Position numbers and translations under genes: made by a program. Shown piece after piece: positions 10,108-21,622 of a DNA stretch of 64,000 nucleotides. The notes below the pieces were generated by a model. It made no database searches, had not been told where the DNA came from, and saw only the letters and a list, made by a program, of their open reading frames with translations. The first letter of the stretch is position 1, and every line of letters begins with the position of its first letter. Source of the stretch: Climacium dendroides (taxonomy: Eukaryota; Streptophyta; Bryopsida; Hypnales; Climaciaceae); NCBI GenBank assembly GCA_950106755.1, contig OX467084.1:5952001-6016000 (forward strand), read 5' to 3'.

Positions 10108-10582
10108 TACATTAACTATTTAAACCACAATGAGTTGGCAAGGAAATTGTTCAACAAATGAATGGCCCTAGTTGAATTAGGGTTTAGGAAATAGGGTTGA
10201 GAGTTCTATGTGTTCAAGGGGAATTCAAGCATGTAATTCTTTTGGGATTGATTTTTTCTTGGAGAGTGCTGTGGACAATGGGACGCATGCTAGTTCTTAT
10301 CTTCTAGAGTTCTTATGATTTTTTGGAAGTTTTGAAGTTTAAGAAAAAGAAAAAATACTGCACATGTACCCTTTTGAGAATTTTTGAATGTGAAAGTTTT
10401 ACATTCATCAAAAAATGACACATGTACTGCTTTGAGAATTTGTATAAAAGTTTTACAACCAATGTAAAATGATATGTACCCATTTCGTAATATATGTGTG
10501 ATTTTTAGGAAATATGACAATCTATCACTATTACTTCAAAAGAGGCAGTAACTTGCCTCTACCCACCCCCTAACATGACTAC

Positions 10583-11010
10583 TTCCATGTTATCAGACAT
10601 AAGGTAGACAAGCCTATTATTTACCACCTTGATTTGCAATTTGAATATCTTGGAGCCGATTCCAATAGGTGTGTTTGTTTCACAAATCAAATTCAAGTAG
10701 AATTATAATTTTCCAATCAAAATTGTAATTTTTGTAAATTTCTAAAGTGGTTTGTTTTGAAATTACAATATTGCCTATAGAATGTAGACATATATATCCT
10801 ATAAACAACCCATAACCACCTTTCCATGTATCTATTGACACTCAAGTATATACTACTCAAGGATTGACATGTTACTCCCCTTCTTGGCATTAATGCACTG
10901 ATTTTGTCATAATATAAACGGATTTTGAAGGAGTTCGGTGGCAGAAATGGGGCCAAAAGTAAAATGACAAAAATAGGAAGTTGGTGGTAATGGGTTGGCT
11001 TACCTTAATC
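10583..11010 (+). repeat. Dispersed repeat, copy A (partner at 37140-38000)
   Basis: Two blocks recur in the same order and orientation in the later copy. Block 1 is AAGGTAGACAAGCCTATTA...ATCTTGGAG...ATTCCAA. Block 2 contains AAGTAGAATTATAATTTTCC, CCATGTATCTATTG, GTCATTAATG, GGAGCCAAAAGTA-like and GGGTTGGCTTACCTT. The similarity is diverged. No coding capacity; an old non-autonomous repeat. Confidence 0.65.
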
Positions 11011-14000
11011 TCAATGGTTGAATAGTTGGTTCTCTATCATCCATGCTTAACCAAGGGTCTAAATAGAAGGGTTTTGTAAATTTAAAGCAACTCCACATCA
11101 TAGAAAATAACAAATTCCTGTCATCTATTGTCATCTATCACGTATACTTCAATGGGATCTTTTGAAATTGTTGATCTTAGTGCAAAATTAACCCTATTAC
11201 AAAATCAATTATTAAATTTTTTGCCTAGAATAAGCACTAGCTAAATTTGGGGATTTTTATAACTATCACTTTGAAACTTCACAGTTTAGTCATATAGTAT
11301 TTAAAAAGAGAGCTAAGTTAAGAGAATCTATTACATAAAAAAAATTGTAAGTTCATTTATATATATTTAATTTTATTAAAATTCATTACAAACAATGACC
11401 CAAAAGATCATCAAAATAGAAACTTGATCTATGAGCATGCAATTGTACACTAAAAGTGTAGCACAAATTTCAAAGTACCTGGCATATAGCACTTGTCAAC
11501 AATAGATAGAAAGATGACACATAAATCAAGCATAAGGTATGTTGAAAAATATAACATGCACACAAAATGGAAAATTCATGTACTAAGATGAATTAAAAAA
11601 TCATCAACTCAAAAGTAGTTTTTTTTAAGTGAAGATTAAACGTTGACATGATTCCAAATATCCAAGTTCATTGCTATTTTCAAATCACTAAAAGATTCCA
11701 ATACCATATTTCTTGAAGCCACTCCTACATTGGTATTTTTTAGTGCTTGGGTATTCACAAATTTTACACTTATTTTTATCAAATTATGAAAACAAAAACA
11801 TATAAGTCTAAAAATAAACACAATATCCATTTGAACAGAATTTTGGGGAATTGAAGTATAGAAGCTCATTTATTTGACCATTACAAATAATCTAAAGGTT
11901 TGCAATTAGAACTGCAACATTTACTTTGTATTGTTTTAGAAATAGATTCAAAAGTGAATGATTATCAATATTTAGAAATTTTTCTCTTATAATCAAAAAT
12001 TCAATGTAAAAAATAAATTTCCATCATTAATACGAATTTCATCTATTTTGAAAAAACTATATTTGCTAAAAACATCATATTCTTCAATGTAAATAAAATT
12101 CAATAATGTTCAATGTACTTTTTATACTTCAACATGAAGGTTTAAAGCCACTCCAACTCCAATATTATAAAATTAATTTCTCAAAATTTCAATAGTTATT
12201 CAATATCAAAATTTATTGGATAATAACTTGTAGATGATTTATGAAGGTAAATGAGGTTTTGTGCCTTTAGTTTCAAGTTCTTTGCAAGGTCATGAATCAC
12301 TCTTCAAAGTATGTATTTCAAGATTAAAGTGATTGCCAATAAATCAATGAAAAAGTATGACAATCTTGTTATAAAATGTTGAGATGATTATTTCTGAATT
12401 GTAGATCTTGCTTTAGAATGGTAAGCTGCTTATTTTCTAATTATTGAATTCATACCATGTGAAAAATTGATACCATAACAAATCTAACAATTCTAACCAA
12501 TTCTAACATATACCTCCTACAAATCATTTTCTTATGAACATATAAGCTATTATAAAGTCAAATACTACTACTTTTCAAAAATGTACTAGCTTTCTAGTAA
12601 ACTAATTTGTACCCAATTTGATTGGTGGTTGAAGATTTATGAGGTGAAATCTTTGTGTTTTGGATTTTGATTGAAATTTTAAAAATTCTATAGCAACATT
12701 ATATAACTAATGCTTTGAACAAAATTGCATTCATATTCTAAAGTGGTAGGCTTCATTTCTTGTAAAATTTGAGTTAGGACCTTAAGGTTGGAACTAGTTT
12801 AGGTGATATTTTAAATCTTATATATCTATACCTATTTTTGTATTAACAAATATAGGGTGCATAGGTGTGAATAGACACAACCAAAACTAGGGAATGAATT
12901 CACAAAAGTTAAGCCACAACTGAGTCCACGGCCAAAGTCATGGACTAAAAATCATGACAAAGAAATAGTGCAAGTAAAGCTACGACTATTCCATCAAATA
13001 ATTTGTATGGCCTTTCATATACTACACAACTTTTTGTGTTGTCTTTTGCATGTTCATTCATCTATATTTGCATTATTTTTATAAATGTATAAGAAGAGAG
13101 TTGATGAAGATTTCTACTATAAAAAAAACCCAGGACTCTATTGCTCTCCGCGCTACCAACATTTTGTTTTAGGAAAAATAGTGTCTTTCATGCCCTCACA
13201 TTAGTGGCAAATTTATAGAAATATTGATCTAAACAAGTGGGAATTGTTAACAATAGCAACAAATTGCCCAAAAAAACTACACGCTATGAGTGTGCTTGAA
13301 TGAAGGTTACATTTATGGAGTGGAAGACCTTGGCAGTGGAAATTTTCACATGGATATTAGAGATCCAAAAGCATTAGTATGATTTCTATTGGAATATAAC
13401 TTTTTATAGTTATTTTTAGGCTATTCATTTGTAATTCTACTTGAAATAGAGAAAAAATTTCAAAAAGTATTGACTAGGAATTTGAATAAATGAATTTGCA
13501 ACCATGGAATGCTAATTTTTAATTTTAAAATGGCATAATAAAAAAATAAGTACCATAATGTTTGATACTATGATATAAACCTCGAGAGATTTTCAAAAAT
13601 TTTGAGCATCAATTGCATTTGATATGAATTTTTTTACTTTATATATTGAAATTCATAGTAATTTCAAAGTTTTTCCAAATAATGTCAAATTCTGAAAACT
13701 AATAGAAGACAAGAAATATTTGAAAAATAAATATAAAAGATTACATTGATAGTTACTTAAAAAATGAGGTTGAGAATCTCATTACACTGATTTTTTTTTA
13801 AGAAAAAATGAAGAAAAATCATATCAAATACAAAATATGATTAAAAAATCTAAAACTTTATAAATAGAATTATTCTATAGAATAAAACACTATGATATTA
13901 AAATTAATTCTATATCACTTCATATACAAAAAACATGGTTATAGATTCTCAACTTCAAACTTCATTAAAATTCTTATTTTAAGGATTTTTTTAAAAATTT

Positions 14001-15303
14001 TCAAGTAGAAAAGAAACTAAATTTCAGAAGCTTCATTTTGTTAATTTTGCTCAAAAGCAAAAGAAATTGTTTTGAATGCCAAAATCAAGTTTTAAGGAAA
14101 AAAATCTTAAATTATTGAAATACATTGAATAGTGTACCATTTTTTTTAATAAACTACCCCATATGAAATCAGAAAACATTTAAAATATCTTGATTTTAAC
14201 TCTATAATGCAAATAGAGAATCAATAAAGTTGCATACAAAAAATTGGATGAATATCATCTATTTTTCAATATGCACAAAGCCTAGATGAGTATCCAGAGG
14301 ACACAAAACGTCAACATCCTTTCAAGCCCAAAGGGTGCACTTAGTTCTACAACAACAAACCACATGCAAACAAGTGGTTTCTAATAAACTATAATTTTAA
14401 CTTCAAATTTTGAGCATTATTTACTAATAACTATAGGATTCTATTCCCAAAATTTCAAACTCAAATAAAATATGGAATGATTTCTAGAAGAGTAGAAGAG
14501 GTTAAAAATGCACTAAAATGGCATATTTTTTTAATTCAAATCTTTTTAGAGAACACATTTAGATGACCATTGCATCAATATTCAACTCAAAATGAGTGTT
14601 CAATAAAGAGTTATTTTTAGAAATTTTTTGTTCATTTTTTAGACAATTTTTTCTTATATAATATAGGGATGTGAAAATTATTTTTTAGTTCTACAATGTA
14701 TCTTTTTACTTCAAAAATTTGTAACTAATTATTATTAACAAATCAAAATATCAATAATTCAAAACACAAACTTTCAAAGTAGAAAAATCTGTTCATATTT
14801 TTTTCATTTAATTTTATTTAAAATTCAAAAAGTATATAGGAGGTCCAAAGTTTTGTTCGCATGCTAACATCAACAAAAGGGGGAGTGCACTCCCCAAGCT
14901 TTCAAAGTTAAAAGGATAATTACAGGCCTTGAGGGTTAAATGTCTTGAGGATTCAATTGACATAGAAGTCTTGGCAATTAATTGTAAACTCATTATGTTG
15001 GACTTTAGAGGTGTATATTGACCACTAGCCAATTTTGACCATTGCCAATGTTGACATCTATATTTGTCAATATATACACCCTAAAGATTTGGGACCCTAT
15101 GGATGCAAAATAGATCCTATCAATCTTGATATTTTTCAAATCCAAATGCCAATCTAAAATTTTATGGCCTTTATTTTGAAAATGAATTGAAATCCAAAGA
15201 TTTACATTGGTTTCTTTAAATTACTTCTCAGCTCTCTCAATTGACTAGACATAATATCCTATGGTTGCAAAATGGAACCTTTTCAATTCTCATATTTTTC
15301 TTT
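11011..15303. other. Gene-poor AT-rich stretch
   Basis: More than 4 kb without a supportable gene. Stops are dense in all frames, with long A/T runs. The only structure noticed is a small inverted repeat near 15008-15082 (GGTGTATATTGAC against GTCAATATATACACC). No RNA gene was recognised. Confidence 0.55.
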
Positions 15304-17088
15304 TTAAATTTGAGAATTGAAACCCTCCCTAGAAGTCTTGAAACCCTCCCTAGAAGTCTCACTTGAATTCCACCACCAAAGCCAGCGAACCTTGTGGTTT
15401 GGTTGAACTTGGCATGTAGAAATCCTTTGAAGTTTCTCCAAAGACATCTTGGGCTTCTTGTTGGCGTTGTAATGCAAGTTAATCTGAAATTTGAAAAGAC
15501 ATAAGTATAGTAAAAATCAAGTCCAAAAATAATCATATAAATAAAAAAAAAGCAAGTAGGCATAATAATATACCTCTTCTAGGAATCCAACGCCATTTTT
15601 TGGATTTGCAATGGCGGATTGTTTATCAAACTCCGTTCAAAATCCTTTGATAGCTGCAGTGGTGGCTTGAGTCATGGCCTCATGAACGCCCTTTGGAGTT
15701 CATTCTTCCAACCGTGTCTTCTCATAGTAAGTTCGCATAGCCACATCTAAAACAATAACAATTTCTTGCTGCACATGAAAAACATGAACTTGAAATCAGT
15801 ATAAAATAAATTTTACAAATCACAACAATTGAATGAAAAAGTATTACAAACAAAAGATACTCACCAGATGAAGGAATTGTATGAAGATGGGAGATGTCAA
15901 TGGATACCAAGCACCTGGTAGCTTTCTGGCCTCACATTTCTTGTAATTTTCATCACTTAGAAGCCCCTTGAACTCTTCCAATTGCAAGTTGTCATAGGTA
16001 CTCATTCTATGCAATTATTGAACCAAGTTGCTTTTGACATGGGAGTGCTCTGTAGATCTGCAAATATCAATGAAAATAGAATGTAAGATGAATGAATGTG
16101 AAAGCATAGAATATTACAATACAATTGAAGAAGCGATAAAATAAAATAAATATTGATTCAACAAACATTGGAACTCACCAATTGATGTCATTCATAGCCT
16201 CCAATAGAATGCATGTACGACCTTTGGACACCAATAACATATAATCAACAAGTAAATGCCACTTGCGGTCATGACGATGCATTCTGTGGATGTAAGCATA
16301 CCAAGCCGCCAATCTGTGATTGCCACCCCATACAAAAAATATGTGATTTGACAAGTGTGAGATGGTTGGTTGAGAACTCAACCAACACTCAAATTGGTCA
16401 TTTTTGTTTATCCAGTGTTCATCCTACGTCTCTACGATCTCAAGTGTCACTAACTTGGAAGCTCCCTTATCATTTGTTGTTAACACGTAAAGTACATGAT
16501 CACCTTGTCGATATCCATGAACAAACTCAGCCTCCAATCGTTTCACTTGACTTTGGAGGAGAGGACAGACCAACGGAAGCCCAATCATCCTGCAAAAAGG
16601 AATATCAAATCGAGATCCTGAACCACCACCATTGAAGAGCATGTTGTTGATGATTGCATTGGAGTCTAATTTCTGACCATTTCGCACATTCACTTCCACC
16701 TCATCTATCGTTTGCCCTTCAAAAACTTGATCAACACTTTGAATATCAATGGTGCTGTCAACCTACAATCAATAGAAAATTGAACTCAAGTTATAGTTAA
16801 CATTAAGAAGTCATGGAAATGAAAACAAATATGACGACAACTATAATACAAAATCAATCATAGAATTTATCATACAAAAATAAATAGAAATGCATCTAAC
16901 CTGAGGATTGCCGACCACAAGCTAAGAATCATCATTGGTGACTAGCTCCAAGTACTCCATTTGTGGAAGCCCTCCATCGATGTCCATAAAGCTCTGTTTT
17001 GAAAAAACAAGAATAAGTATTTTTTACATCTTTATAAAAATCAGCCTAAGTAGTGACCATGTTAACGAGGTTACATTTTCAGCCCAAA

Positions 17089-17238
17089 CACTACTAGAAA
17101 ATTTCGTATTTCTGTTGTTTTGGTCGCGTTGATCTGGTCAAAATCTGACAAAATTCTGTTGGTTTCAACAGAATTCTGTCAGATTTTGACCGGATCAACG
17201 CGACCAAAACAACAGAAATACGAAATTTTCTAGTAGTG
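17089..17238. mobile_element. 150-bp CACTA-type MITE, near-perfect palindrome
   Basis: It begins CACTACTAGAAAATTTCG and ends with the exact reverse complement. The inverted repeats reach almost to the centre (about 70 bp each, one or two mismatches; the centre is GTTGGTTTCAAC-like). CACTA ends fit an En/Spm-mobilised MITE. It lies in the first unit of the 115-bp array. Flanks AAA and AAT do not give a clean 3-bp duplication. Confidence 0.85.
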
Positions 17239-18150
17239 AATCGGGAAAATACATTTTGAACCTCAGACTTAAGTTTAGATTTTCTAAGTGAGTGTTTAGA
17301 ATACATTGGTAGAAGTGACCTTCTAAACAAGGTCTGTTTTGCCAATGTATTTCAATAGTGTAAAGAAAGAACAATGAAGGCTAAAGTGAAAACTGAACTA
17401 TGTAAGTGATCCCTAAAAAATCCGAAGAAAGAAGCCTCATCAACGAGGCTACTTTTTCCAATGTATTTCAGTAGTGAGAAGGCAAAGAAGTGAAGCCTAA
17501 AGTGAAAACTGAATTCTCTTAGTAATCCCTTTAAACCCTGAAAAAATGACCTCGTTGAGAGGTCACATTTTGCAATTCATTTCAGCAGTCTCTTAGAGAA
17601 AACCGAAGCCTAAAATTAGAATTGAACTGTCTTTGTCATCTCTCTAAACCCTTCGAAAGGTGACCCCATTAACAAGGTCATATTTTGCAATCCATTTCAG
17701 CAGTCTCTTAGAGAAAACTGAAGCCTAAAATGAAAACTAAACTATCTTTGTCACCTCTCTAAACCCTTGAAAAAGTGACCTCATTGACAAGGTCACATTT
17801 TGCAATCCATTTCAGTAGTCTCTTAAAGAAAACTGAAGCCTAAAATGAAAACTAAACTATCTTTGTCACCTCTCTAAACCCTTGGAAAAGTGACCTCGTT
17901 AACGAGGTCACATTTTGCAATCCATTTCAGTAGTCTCTTAGAGAAAACTGAAGCCTAAAATGAAAATTAAACTATCTTTAACACCTCTCTAAATCCTTGG
18001 AAAAGTGACCTCGTTAATAAAGTCACATTTTGCAATCCATTTCAACAATCTCTTAGAGAAAACTGAAGCCTAAAATGAAAACTAAACTATTTTTGTCACC
18101 TCTCTAAACCCTTGGAAAAGTGACCTCGTTGACGAGGTCACATTTTGCAA

Positions 18151-18950
18151 CACTACTGGAAAATGGTGTTCAAGTCAACAAAAATTTAATAAGTTTTTGT
18201 TGATTGCGATACTGTATTGACCGTTTTAACAATTTTTTCTTGATTTGAACAAGCTAACAAAATGGGCATTGAATTTTTGTTGCTTTAAATAGTACAACAT
18301 CCACATCAACAAAAAAGTTAACACTTCTTTGTTAAGAAGACAACATGTTATACACTAGTGATGTAAGAGAGGTGATTTTGGTGTCATAAGGGAAGAGAAG
18401 ATAAGCTCTTTATACAAATGGGGTGATAAAAGGTCAAAACAAACCATATGGGATACATGAATTATTCATAGTCTTAATTCACATATCCCATATGGTTTGT
18501 TTTATCTCCTACCACCCCATTTCTATAAAAAGATTGTCTCCTTTAACCTTGTATCACCAAAGTCACCTCTCCTCTATCACTAAATACTTAGTCCTATGGA
18601 ACTTGTCTCCTAAATTATTTATAAATTCTAGCTTTCTTGTAATTAAATTGTAAAGTCTAATTTTCTTCTAATTAAATTGTAAAGGTTAATTTTTGGTCAT
18701 TTGTATGTGTTATTTTTGGCCTACATGGCAGTTTGTACTAGGTTGGTTCTTGGCTTGACATGTGGCAGTCATTCATTGAGCAAATTTAAAAATGAATTAA
18801 TATTATTATTTTTCTGATTTGGCCACCATAACAAAATGGACAACAGTTTTTTGTTAGGTATTATCCAAGACAACGTGACCATGGGTACAAACACCCTCAA
18901 TACTTTTTTGTTAATTTTTTGTTGACATGGTCATTTTTTTTCTACTAGTG
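18151..18950. mobile_element. 800-bp CACTA non-autonomous element with TSD CAA
   Basis: The left end is CACTACTGGAAAATGG and the right end is ...TTTTTTCTACTAGTG. Flanking CAA at 18148-18150 and 18951-18953 is the 3-bp duplication expected for CACTA elements. Subterminal GTCAACAAAAA words occur at both ends in opposite orientation. The interior (about 18357-18590) is itself a long imperfect inverted repeat containing AACAAACCATATGGGATA. Removing the element plus one CAA restores exactly 115-bp spacing in the host array. No transposase is present. Confidence 0.9.
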
Positions 18951-20009
18951 CAATCTAATTTAGCAAACCTTACGAGAGAAAGCAAAATCTGAATCCTAAA
19001 TTGAAATTATCTTAGTGATTTCAGAAATCTCAAAAAAGTGACCTCGTTGACAAGGTCACATTTTCCAATCTAATTCAACAACCTGTAGAAAGAATTTGAA
19101 ATTATGCATCAAAATTAGAAATTGTCTTCGTAAGATTGTAAAGAACCCAAGAATGTGATCTCGTCAATGAGGTCACATTTTAAACCCTGAAATTGCAATC
19201 TTTTGAAAATCATACATCAAAACCGGAACCGTTTGAGTGATTTCTTAAATCCCTGAAAAAGTGACCTCGTCAACGAGGTCAAGTTTACAACCTGAAAAAG
19301 GGGTATTCAGAAATGGCACCCCTTGAGGATTTGTAGGAACTTGAACTTCCATCGCATTGCTGCCTTTAATGGTGTCGGAGACACTCTCCCCACTGTCGCT
19401 GCGTGCCTCTCCATCCTTGCGTAGCATGCCACTCCGTAAGTTCATTTCGGAAGCAACCCCAAGCCAAAACACAACAATGGAAAAGGAAGAGAACTACACC
19501 AAAGTAAGCCGAAGATCAGCCCATGGAGTTGTTCTTTGGTTTCAAAAAGATGGTTTCAAGCAATGGAGAAGGAAGAGATGGGTAGATTTAGGCCAAGGGA
19601 ATCTTTCTAATAAAATCTGCGATTTCATAGATTTCTGGTCCAAATTTTTTGGAGCACATAGATTATAACCTCAAAAGTAACCCCATTTTTTTCAGATTTT
19701 TTGAAGTTACAAGGAATTTTACAAAAATCGGCAAAGTCTTCTACAAATATTTGGGCAAGATTTGGCTGAAAAATCAGTCGATTCTGAAGATTTTAGAGAA
19801 GATTCCAAGATGCTGAATTAGTTTTTAGGCCGTAGAACATTCAAAAATGCTTCATTTTTTGCATGCTATATACCGTTGGAATCGTCTTCTCAAAATACAC
19901 GAAATGAAGTTTGGTGTCAAATTCACCTTTAACAAAAAATATTCAACACATACAATTAACTCCTCACAGTCTAATGGCTCCAGTCCTACCAATGAATACA
20001 TAAACTTAC

Positions 20010-20321
20010 CAACTTTGCGCTGATCACTAGGGACATGTTCTTTTTTAGCATACTCGGTTGGCATACGTCCACTTCAGTTTCATCAATAGTGTCAAGCTTG
20101 ACAATATCCATTCCTTCACTATTTTGCGTCAAACTAAACTCGTGTTCAAAAGGTGCATTTTCAATCCCATCATTCTCATATGACAAGGTCCGAACAATGC
20201 TACTAATTTCACCACCATTGGATTTTTGTAAGTGCCTAAACATCTTCAATCTTTCTAGCTGTTTTTTGCTAGAGAAGCGAAGTCCTGCCTTATGTCTCGT
20301 TCTATGAGAACCCTTCGGCAT
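20010..20321 (-). CDS. Putative first exon of an unrecognised basic protein
   Basis: An ATG at 20321 starts MPKGSHRTRHKAGLRF, a strongly basic N-terminus that could be a nuclear or DNA-binding tail. The frame runs 104 codons without a stop to a good splice donor (AAGTTG/GTAAGT) at 20009/20010, in phase 0. The rest is mildly acidic. I recognise no domain and could not pick a second exon; it may belong to the same transcription unit as the GGNHR pseudogene on the same strand just downstream. Confidence is limited because only the donor and frame length support it. Confidence 0.35.
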
Positions 20322-20681
20322 CCCTTCAACCAAAAAATTCAAGAAAGCGAACTACACTTTCTCATTAGCAATACCGCAATCTCTCCAATATATAGCACTC
20401 TTCAAGTCTAATGAATGTATTCTCATCCAATTCATTATAACTTCTCCAAATAAAACATCTACTAACCAGGATATAAATGGTCAATAAGATCATCCATTCT
20501 TCGCTCAACTGCTTCATAATCACTCACATTTGAATATACCACCACTACATTGGAAGAGGCCTCCATTTGGAGCCTTCTAATCACCCTTCAATGTGAAAGT
20601 GGCGCTATGTACAATTCATTATTCCAAAGATCGGGTATTGATAACTAAATTTAAAAAATACAATTGTTGGCCGTGCATTAA

Positions 20682-21622
20682 ATCTTTAAATATGGAGCCC
20701 TAAATCCTTTTAAGCTAAGTGGGGTACTTGAAACAAACTACAACCCTACTTTGTGGCACATTGCTAGATGCAAAAAGGAAGGAAAGACTTGTCATGGAGT
20801 TCAAGTTGGGATGAAGAAGAAATGTGGGGCCAAGATAAACAAGTCAAGTAAGAGTAGAACAACAACACCTACCTACAACGGCCACATGACAGAATATGGA
20901 ACCAAGGCCATCATCAACTTTGATTTTTGGTTTGGTGCAGATGACCTTATGCATTGTGCAGGAGGCTCTAAAATCAAGTGGGTTCATGATTGGCCTCCTT
21001 TGCCAAATGTATGGCCTATTGCATGTGGAACACATTTCACCAAATCAGAGATCCTTTCTCTGGAGGAAGCAGGATTTCAATTGCAAACTGAGGAACTAGA
21101 CAAAGCAATGCTCTTATGCTCCATCTCTTTAATGAAGAGAGTACAGATAGAGGTGTATCTTTCCTTCACTCAAAACATCCAGATAGCAATTTTCAACCAT
21201 CTGATGGTGATATGCACCCGATAAAGCGATTGGGTAGGACCATACAATGTAATTCTAATGCACTGACAATTGACCACTGCAACAAATGGGAGACAGCACT
21301 AAACCTAAAAGCTGTCATTCAATCCGTAGTCGTTATTCCATATCTTGGCTATGGTAGAGTGATAACTCTACTGTCCGGCATCTTTCCCAACCAGAAGGTC
21401 TATCGAGTCACAATTTCAGACTTTCTTGCTTGTACCTGCGAAGACTTCATCACCATGAGTACAACTACACTTGGTAGTAGGAAATCTTGGGTGAACTGCA
21501 AGCATTTATATTATGTCTTTAGGTTCATTTGCAAGGCAAATTCTGAGGACAATAAGTACATACATGTACCAAGTTTGAGCTTTGATGAGGTGAAGCTACT
21601 TCTTGTAGGTAGCAATCTATAA
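20682..21622 (+). pseudogene. SWIM zinc-finger protein, frameshifted, probably transposon-related
   Basis: A first frame (20682-21224) contains LSGVLETNYNPTLWHIARCK and FDFWFGADDLMHC. A second, shifted by two bases and opening at 21116, carries TISDFLACTCEDF...NCKHLYYVFRFIC. The Cys-x-Cys...Cys-x-His arrangement (Cys106, Cys108, Cys128, His130 of that frame) is the SWIM zinc-finger pattern found in MULE-type transposases and related plant proteins. The two frames overlap, with plausible coding character switching between about 21110 and 21180, so one frameshift breaks a single ancestral gene. The 3' end is a TAA just after VKLLLVGSNL. No DDE transposase core is visible upstream, so it is either a domesticated-type SWIM protein or a transposon fragment. 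Confidence 0.6.

Larger units (their letters stand above)
17053..19282. repeat. 115-bp tandem repeat array with palindromic core, 12 units
   Basis: Unit starts, taken at the GTGACC motif, are 17053, 17315, 17431, 17546, 17660, 17775, 17890, 18005, 18120, 19038, 19155 and 19261. Spacing is 114-117 bp for most units once the two inserted MITEs (17089-17238, 18151-18950) are subtracted. Each unit has a palindrome built from GTGACCTCGTT and its reverse complement; the 17890 copy is perfect over 22 bp. A CATTTTGCAATCCATTTCAG segment and a CTAAAATGAAAACTAAACT segment follow. A 115-bp period is not a multiple of three and all frames contain stops, so it is non-coding. It sits inside the proposed first intron of the GGNHR pseudogene. 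Confidence 0.9.
15304..19445 (-). pseudogene. Multi-exon pseudogene with GGNHR motif (ParB/sulfiredoxin-like?)
   Basis: Several exon-like pieces lie in order on the minus strand with plausible GT-AG borders. A possible first exon starts at the ATG at 19445 (MNLRSGMLRKDGEAR) and ends near 19289 before GTTGTA. A second is about 16904-16995 (SFMDIDGGLPQMEYLEL). The best preserved is about 16175-16762, containing VNVRNGQKLDSNAIINNMLF and WGGNHRLAAWYAYIHRMHRHD. Further pieces lie near 15868-16060, 15570-15775 and 15304-15485. GGNHR resembles the GxxR-type active-site motif of the ParB/sulfiredoxin fold (GGCHR in sulfiredoxin), but this is only motif-level likeness. In-frame stops at 16922-16924 (TAG) and 16424-16426 (TAG), plus one TAA and two TGA in later exons, mean the copy is dead. 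The first intron would carry the 115-bp palindrome array. I do not recognise the family. Confidence 0.45.

Noticed and set aside
11011..15303. tRNA or other RNA genes in the large AT-rich stretch
   Set aside because: I looked for tRNA-like B-box words (GGTTCGAATCC type) and saw none convincing; covariance-model search would be needed to exclude them.
17053..19282. CRISPR array
   Set aside because: Repeats are 115 bp without unique spacers, in plant DNA, with a palindromic core; it is a tandem repeat.
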